Below are positions 23,022 through 26,714 of a DNA stretch of 26,714 nt, one piece after another. The notes under the pieces were generated by a model. The model was not told the DNA's origin. It did no database searches and saw only the letters and a list, made by a program, of their open reading frames with translations. Source of the DNA: Candidatus Omnitrophota bacterium. GTDB lineage: Bacteria; Omnitrophota; Omnitrophia; Omnitrophales; Aquincolibacteriaceae. The stretch covers positions 1 through 26,714 of the forward strand of contig JACPXK010000056.1 of assembly GCA_016196565.1 (NCBI GenBank). The letters run 5' to 3'. Each line of letters begins with the position of its first letter. Position 1 is the stretch's first letter. Position numbers and translations under genes: made by a program.

Positions 23022-25820
23022 CTAGGCCTTTGGCGGCAAGATTTTCTTGAGGAACAAACCGGTGTAAGATGCTTGGACTTCGGCGATTTCTTCGGGACTT
23101 CCGTGGGCGATAATCCGGCCCCCGCCGCGTCCTCCTTCCGGGCCCAAATCAATTACGTAATCCGCCGTCTTAATGACGTCAAGATTGTGCTCCACCACTA
23201 AAATCGTATTGCCCTGATCCCGAAGCCGGAAAAGGGCTTTGAGCAAATTATCAATGTCCGCAAAATGAAGTCCGGTGGTAGGCTCATCCAAAATATAAAG
23301 CGTTTGACCGCTCGCTTTTTTGCTGAGCTCGGCCGCAAGCTTAATGCGCTGGGCTTCCCCGCCCGAAAGTGTGGTGGAAGGCTGGCCCAATTTCAAATAG
23401 CCGAGGCCGATGGTTTTAAGCAGCACGAGTTTTTCCCGGATCACGGAAAAATTGGAAAAAAAGTCAATGGCTTCACCGACCGACAAATCGAGTACCTCCG
23501 AAATATTTTTTCCCTGGTAGCGTACTTCAAGCGTCTGCTCATTGTAACGCCGGCCGCGGCAATTTTCACACAGCACGTAAATATCCGACATAAAACTCAT
23601 TTCGAGCCGTTCGTAGCCCTCGCCCCGGCAATTTTCGCAGCGCCCGCCTTTGAGATTAAAACTGAAACGCGAAGGCGTGTAACGGCGCATTTTGGATTCC
23701 TGCAAATCGCTGAAGAGTTTGCGAATCAAACCGAATAAATCCGTGTACGTGGCGGGATTGGAACGCGGGGTGCGGCCGATCGGCGACTGGTCGATTTCAA
23801 TCACCTTATCGATTTTTTCGGCACCCGTGATTTTTTCAAACTTCCCCACGCGGTAATCCGTTTTCCAAAGCCGGTTGTGAAGTTCCCGGTAAAGGGTGTC
23901 GTGAACCAGCGTGCTTTTACCCGAACCCGATACGCCGGTCACGCAAATAAAAAGTCCGAGCGGAATTTTCACGTCGATTTTTTTCAGATTGTGTTCCTGA
24001 CAGCCTTTGATTTCAATCGAACGGGTTTTAAGATATTTTTTACGTTTGCGCGGAATCGGAACCGAGATTTCTCCCGAAAGGTATTTTGCGGTAAGCGAAC
24101 TTTTTTGATCGATTAATTCCTGCGGCCGGCCTTGCGCAACGATTTCACCTCCCGCACGTCCTGCACCGGGCCCCAAATCGAGCAGATAATCCGCCCGGCG
24201 CATGGTTTCTTCGTCGTGCTCCACCACGAGCACCGTATTTTTGAGATCGCGCAATTTTTCCAGGGCATCGAGAAGCTTTGCATTGTCGCGCGCGTGAAGC
24301 CCGACGCTCGGTTCGTCCAACACGTAAAGCACGCCCGTAAGCCCCACGCCGATTTGAGCGGCCAAACGGATTCGCTGCAGCTCGCCGCCGGCCAAAGTCG
24401 CCACGGTACGGTCCAAAGTCAAATAGCCGAGGCCGACATTGGCGAGAAAACGCAGACGTTCCCTCACCTGTTTCAAAATGGGCTGAGTAATGGATTTCAT
24501 TTCCTCCGGAAATCCGAGTTTGTCGAAAAAAGGCACGGCCTCTTCCACCGGAAGCGCACTCATTTGAACAATATTTTTCTGGGCAATCATGACGCCGAGG
24601 CTTTCCCGCTTCAGCCTCCCGCCGTGACATTCGGAGCACTGGTCTTCACGCAAAAATTTGCGCACCTTGCGGCGTATTTCTTCGGAATTCGTTTCGTGAA
24701 AAAGCCTTTCGAGTTCTTCGATCAACCCGGAAAGCTCATTGTCTCCCCAAAGAAAGGCCTCTTTGGCAGGGTCCGGCCAATCCGAGTAAGGCGTGTCCCA
24801 ATCAAAATGATATTTTTTGGTGAGATCAAAAAGCAAATCCTCAATGAAATATTTATTGAAGGAGAAAAAAATCTCCGGATTGAGTGCCCCGCTCATGAGG
24901 GATTTTGTTTCGTCCTGAATCAGGCCGCCGCGCGCGACCTGCGAAAGTTTGCCGAGCCCTTTACAGCGCGGGCAGGCCCCGTAAGGACTGTTGAAGGAAA
25001 ACATATTAGGCGTCAGGTCCGGAAGGCTGATCTGGCAGTTCGGGCAGCGGCGCACGGAAGAAAAAAATCGCGGCGGCAAAGTTGCGGATTTTTTATTCGG
25101 CCCCACCGTCAACACCATGAGCTGACCTCCGGACAAATCCAAGGCCGCATTAATGGAGGCCACCAGCTGATTTTTCTTTTCGTATTGAACTTTCAAATGG
25201 TCGACCAGAACTTCAATGTCGTGGCGAAAGTTTTTTTTGAGTTTTAAAACGGGCGTCAGCTGGCAAATTTCACCGTCAATGCGCGCGCGCGAAAACCCTT
25301 TTTTTAAAACGTCCTGAAAAAGTTTTTGAAATTCTCCTTTACGCCCCCGGACCAACGGGGCAAAAAGCTGAATCTCACGCCCGGCATAACTTTTCAAAAT
25401 CTCAAGAATCATTTCGTCACGGCGCTGACTCACCAAGGCCTGGCCGCATTCCGGGCAAAACGGCGTTCCGGCCTTGGCGTAGAGAAGCCGCAAATAATCG
25501 TAAATTTCCGTGACCGTGGCGACTGTCGACCGGGGGTTGTGGGTCATGGAACGCTGCTCAATGGAAATGCTGGGCGAAAGCCCGGAAATATGATCGACGT
25601 CGGGTTTTTTCAACCGCTCCAAAAACTGGCGGGCGTAGGAAGAAAGACTTTCCAAATAACGGCGCTGGCCCTCGGCGTAAATGGTGTCGAAGGCAAGCGA
25701 GGATTTGCCGGAACCCGAAAGCCCGGTAATGACCACAAATTGGCCCCGCGGGATTTTAAGGCTGATGTTTTTTAAATTATGTTCGCGGGCGCCGCGAATC
25801 TCGATGAACGCCTCTTTCAT
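23022..25820 (-). CDS. uvrA: Excinuclease ABC subunit A
   Basis: DNA-damage recognition ATPase of nucleotide excision repair; works as a dimer with UvrB. 932 residues, near the usual 940. First ATPase: Walker A GLSGSGKSS (33-41), later TLAGGELQRIRLA signature and LYVLDEPSVGLH. Zinc modules: CPNC...CPRC in the middle, CSECHGG insert, and CENC...CENC in the second half with VLCENCRGRRYN. Second ATPase: GVSGSGKST around residue 635, TLSGGEAQRIKLA and LYILDEPTTGLH. The first signature has Ala where Ser is normal (LAGGE), a minor oddity. The ATG is 3 nt after the nadX stop, so the two are co-transcribed. Confidence 0.98.
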   Translation of the reverse strand: MKEAFIEIRGAREHNLKNISLKIPRGQFVVITGLSGSGKSSLAFDTIYAEGQRRYLESLSSYARQFLERLKKPDVDHISGLSPSISIEQRSMTHNPRSTVATVTEIYDYLRLLYAKAGTPFCPECGQALVSQRRDEMILEILKSYAGREIQLFAPLVRGRKGEFQKLFQDVLKKGFSRARIDGEICQLTPVLKLKKNFRHDIEVLVDHLKVQYEKKNQLVASINAALDLSGGQLMVLTVGPNKKSATLPPRFFSSVRRCPNCQISLPDLTPNMFSFNSPYGACPRCKGLGKLSQVARGGLIQDETKSLMSGALNPEIFFSFNKYFIEDLLFDLTKKYHFDWDTPYSDWPDPAKEAFLWGDNELSGLIEELERLFHETNSEEIRRKVRKFLREDQCSECHGGRLKRESLGVMIAQKNIVQMSALPVEEAVPFFDKLGFPEEMKSITQPILKQVRERLRFLANVGLGYLTLDRTVATLAGGELQRIRLAAQIGVGLTGVLYVLDEPSVGLHARDNAKLLDALEKLRDLKNTVLVVEHDEETMRRADYLLDLGPGAGRAGGEIVAQGRPQELIDQKSSLTAKYLSGEISVPIPRKRKKYLKTRSIEIKGCQEHNLKKIDVKIPLGLFICVTGVSGSGKSTLVHDTLYRELHNRLWKTDYRVGKFEKITGAEKIDKVIEIDQSPIGRTPRSNPATYTDLFGLIRKLFSDLQESKMRRYTPSRFSFNLKGGRCENCRGEGYERLEMSFMSDIYVLCENCRGRRYNEQTLEVRYQGKNISEVLDLSVGEAIDFFSNFSVIREKLVLLKTIGLGYLKLGQPSTTLSGGEAQRIKLAAELSKKASGQTLYILDEPTTGLHFADIDNLLKALFRLRDQGNTILVVEHNLDVIKTADYVIDLGPEGGRGGGRIIAHGSPEEIAEVQASYTGLFLKKILPPKA

Positions 25821-25823
25821 GAT

Positions 25824-26636
25824 TCATGTCCCAATGCGGACGCGGGAAAAAATTTTTTCGAGTAAGGCTGTCGCCGAAAGAATGGCCAAATAACTCGTCT
25901 TGGGATTTCCGGGAGAAGGAACATTTTCGGCGCGGGTCGTGATTTTTCCGAAATCCCCCTCGACGGTAATTTCATGCTGATTGCGTTTGAAGGCCCGGGA
26001 GGTCCAGATTTCAACTTTGGTTTTCCGCGGGCCAAGTCCCGCCAAACTCAAAAGGGCCGCCACATTAATATTCTGAGGGAAAGCACGAATCGCCTGAAGG
26101 GCATTTCCCATGAAAACGCAGACCTGTTCACTGCCTTTTAGCGGTGGGAATTTCCTCATTCGAAAATAAGGTGCCTCGGCAAGGCCTTCGGGCGGCTTCT
26201 GCGTTTTGATTTGAACCTGCCGGAGTTTGGCCTGTTTGCCGGCAAGAAGCCCGTCGATTCCCGCTACCGCGCCGGAAGGAATCCACAAATGCCCGCGTGT
26301 TTTTCTTGCCGCCCGGACCCAGCTTTGATTCATGAGAAGCCCGCCGACACTCAGCACCAAAACCTCTTTGTTCCGGCGGAGTGCTAGGCTCGCGATATTT
26401 TCAGAAATGGCGGCAGAGGCCGCTTCGATGATCAAATCGGATTTTTGAATCAAACGGGCGGCCGGAACCAAAGGAATTTTTTTCCCCAGTTTTTTCATGA
26501 GAAGATGCGCCTTCTCCTCGTGATGCTCGCATAAATAGGAAAGCTCCGCCCGCGATTTGAATTTGCGGCGGAGGATTAAAGCAAGCGCCGAGCCGATGGT
26601 TCCACAACCGACAATACCGACTTTGATTTTTTTCAT
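25824..26636 (-). CDS. nadX: L-aspartate dehydrogenase
   Basis: NAD(P)-dependent oxidation of aspartate to iminoaspartate, the entry to NAD synthesis in organisms that lack or supplement NadB. 270 residues, typical. The Rossmann motif GIVGCGTIGSALA is at 7-19. It shows DLIIEAAS, the IPSGAVAGIDGL segment, FPQNINVAALLSLAG and the C-terminal NPKTSYLAILSA, all family hallmarks. The ATG at 26636 is 12 nt after the preceding gene's stop, without a clear Shine-Dalgarno. Confidence 0.9.
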   Translation of the reverse strand: MKKIKVGIVGCGTIGSALALILRRKFKSRAELSYLCEHHEEKAHLLMKKLGKKIPLVPAARLIQKSDLIIEAASAAISENIASLALRRNKEVLVLSVGGLLMNQSWVRAARKTRGHLWIPSGAVAGIDGLLAGKQAKLRQVQIKTQKPPEGLAEAPYFRMRKFPPLKGSEQVCVFMGNALQAIRAFPQNINVAALLSLAGLGPRKTKVEIWTSRAFKRNQHEITVEGDFGKITTRAENVPSPGNPKTSYLAILSATALLEKIFSRVRIGT

Positions 26637-26648
26637 GAAGGGAAAATT

Positions 26649-26714
26649 TCAGGAAAGAATTTTATTTTTCGAATCAACACGAATGACTTTGGGCTTGTGC
26701 TTTTTGACTTCGTC
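26649..26714 (-). CDS. C-terminal end of an unidentified gene (partial)
   Basis: On the minus strand the frame is open from the window edge to a TGA at 26649-26651, giving 21 residues that end VIRVDSKNKILS. It is Lys-rich and too short to identify. The 12-nt gap to nadX suggests the same operon, so it may belong to NAD metabolism, but I cannot tell. Confidence 0.5.
   Translation of the reverse strand, partial: DEVKKHKPKVIRVDSKNKILS

Noticed and set aside
24132..25247. 371-codon plus-strand open frame
   Set aside because: Antisense to uvrA, whose motifs are intact over the same interval.
1..26714. CRISPR array, insertion sequence or prophage genes
   Set aside because: No spaced direct repeats, transposase, integrase or phage structural genes are seen.

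Overview
This is a gene-dense bacterial chromosome segment with moderate GC. Almost every gene lies on the minus strand; the exceptions are one tRNA and one small regulator. The content is mostly conserved housekeeping with an embedded sensory island. Bacterial-type glyQ/glyS, pyruvate phosphate dikinase, xseA-xseB-ispA-dxs, nadX and a RedB-like/His-rich membrane kinase pair suggest a deep-branching Gram-negative lineage. Omnitrophota or a relative is my best guess; a deltaproteobacterial-type organism is the alternative. This placement is inference, since no rRNA is present.

Region 1 (1-4145, minus): a five-gene run reading 5-formyl-THF cyclo-ligase, xseA, xseB, ispA, dxs (cut by the window edge). 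The genes overlap or nearly touch. The run starts just after an intrinsic terminator that ends the next region.

Region 2 (4122-12843, minus): a signal-transduction island of four histidine kinases, one stand-alone receiver, one HTH-receiver protein, a RedB-like membrane-anchored thioredoxin-fold protein and an exported coiled-coil protein. Two soluble receiver-kinases are paralogues of each other, and two membrane kinases share near-identical catalytic ends. Together they carry four receivers and four kinases but only one obvious DNA-binding output. This is the most unusual part of the window.

Region 3 (12844-13097): plus-strand tRNA-Arg(CCT), followed by about 125 bp rich in nested inverted repeats.

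Region 4 (13098-20700, minus): glyQ, glyS, ppdK, a sigma-70 factor and apt. A strong promoter precedes glyQ. A 23-bp palindromic repeat sits between glyQ and glyS, with a second copy at 4157-4179.

Region 5 (20724-22936): a BrnT/BrnA-like toxin-antitoxin pair with a palindrome at its promoter, a small exported ComEA-like HhH protein, a divergent XRE-cupin regulator, and cutA plus a winged-helix gene convergent to it.

Region 6 (23022-26714, minus): a gene tail, nadX and uvrA, closely packed.

Several promoter-proximal genes (glyQ, the XRE-cupin gene, the cyclo-ligase gene) have a -10 box only 9-14 nt before the start codon and no Shine-Dalgarno, which suggests near-leaderless mRNAs. Operon-internal genes often have clear Shine-Dalgarno sequences.
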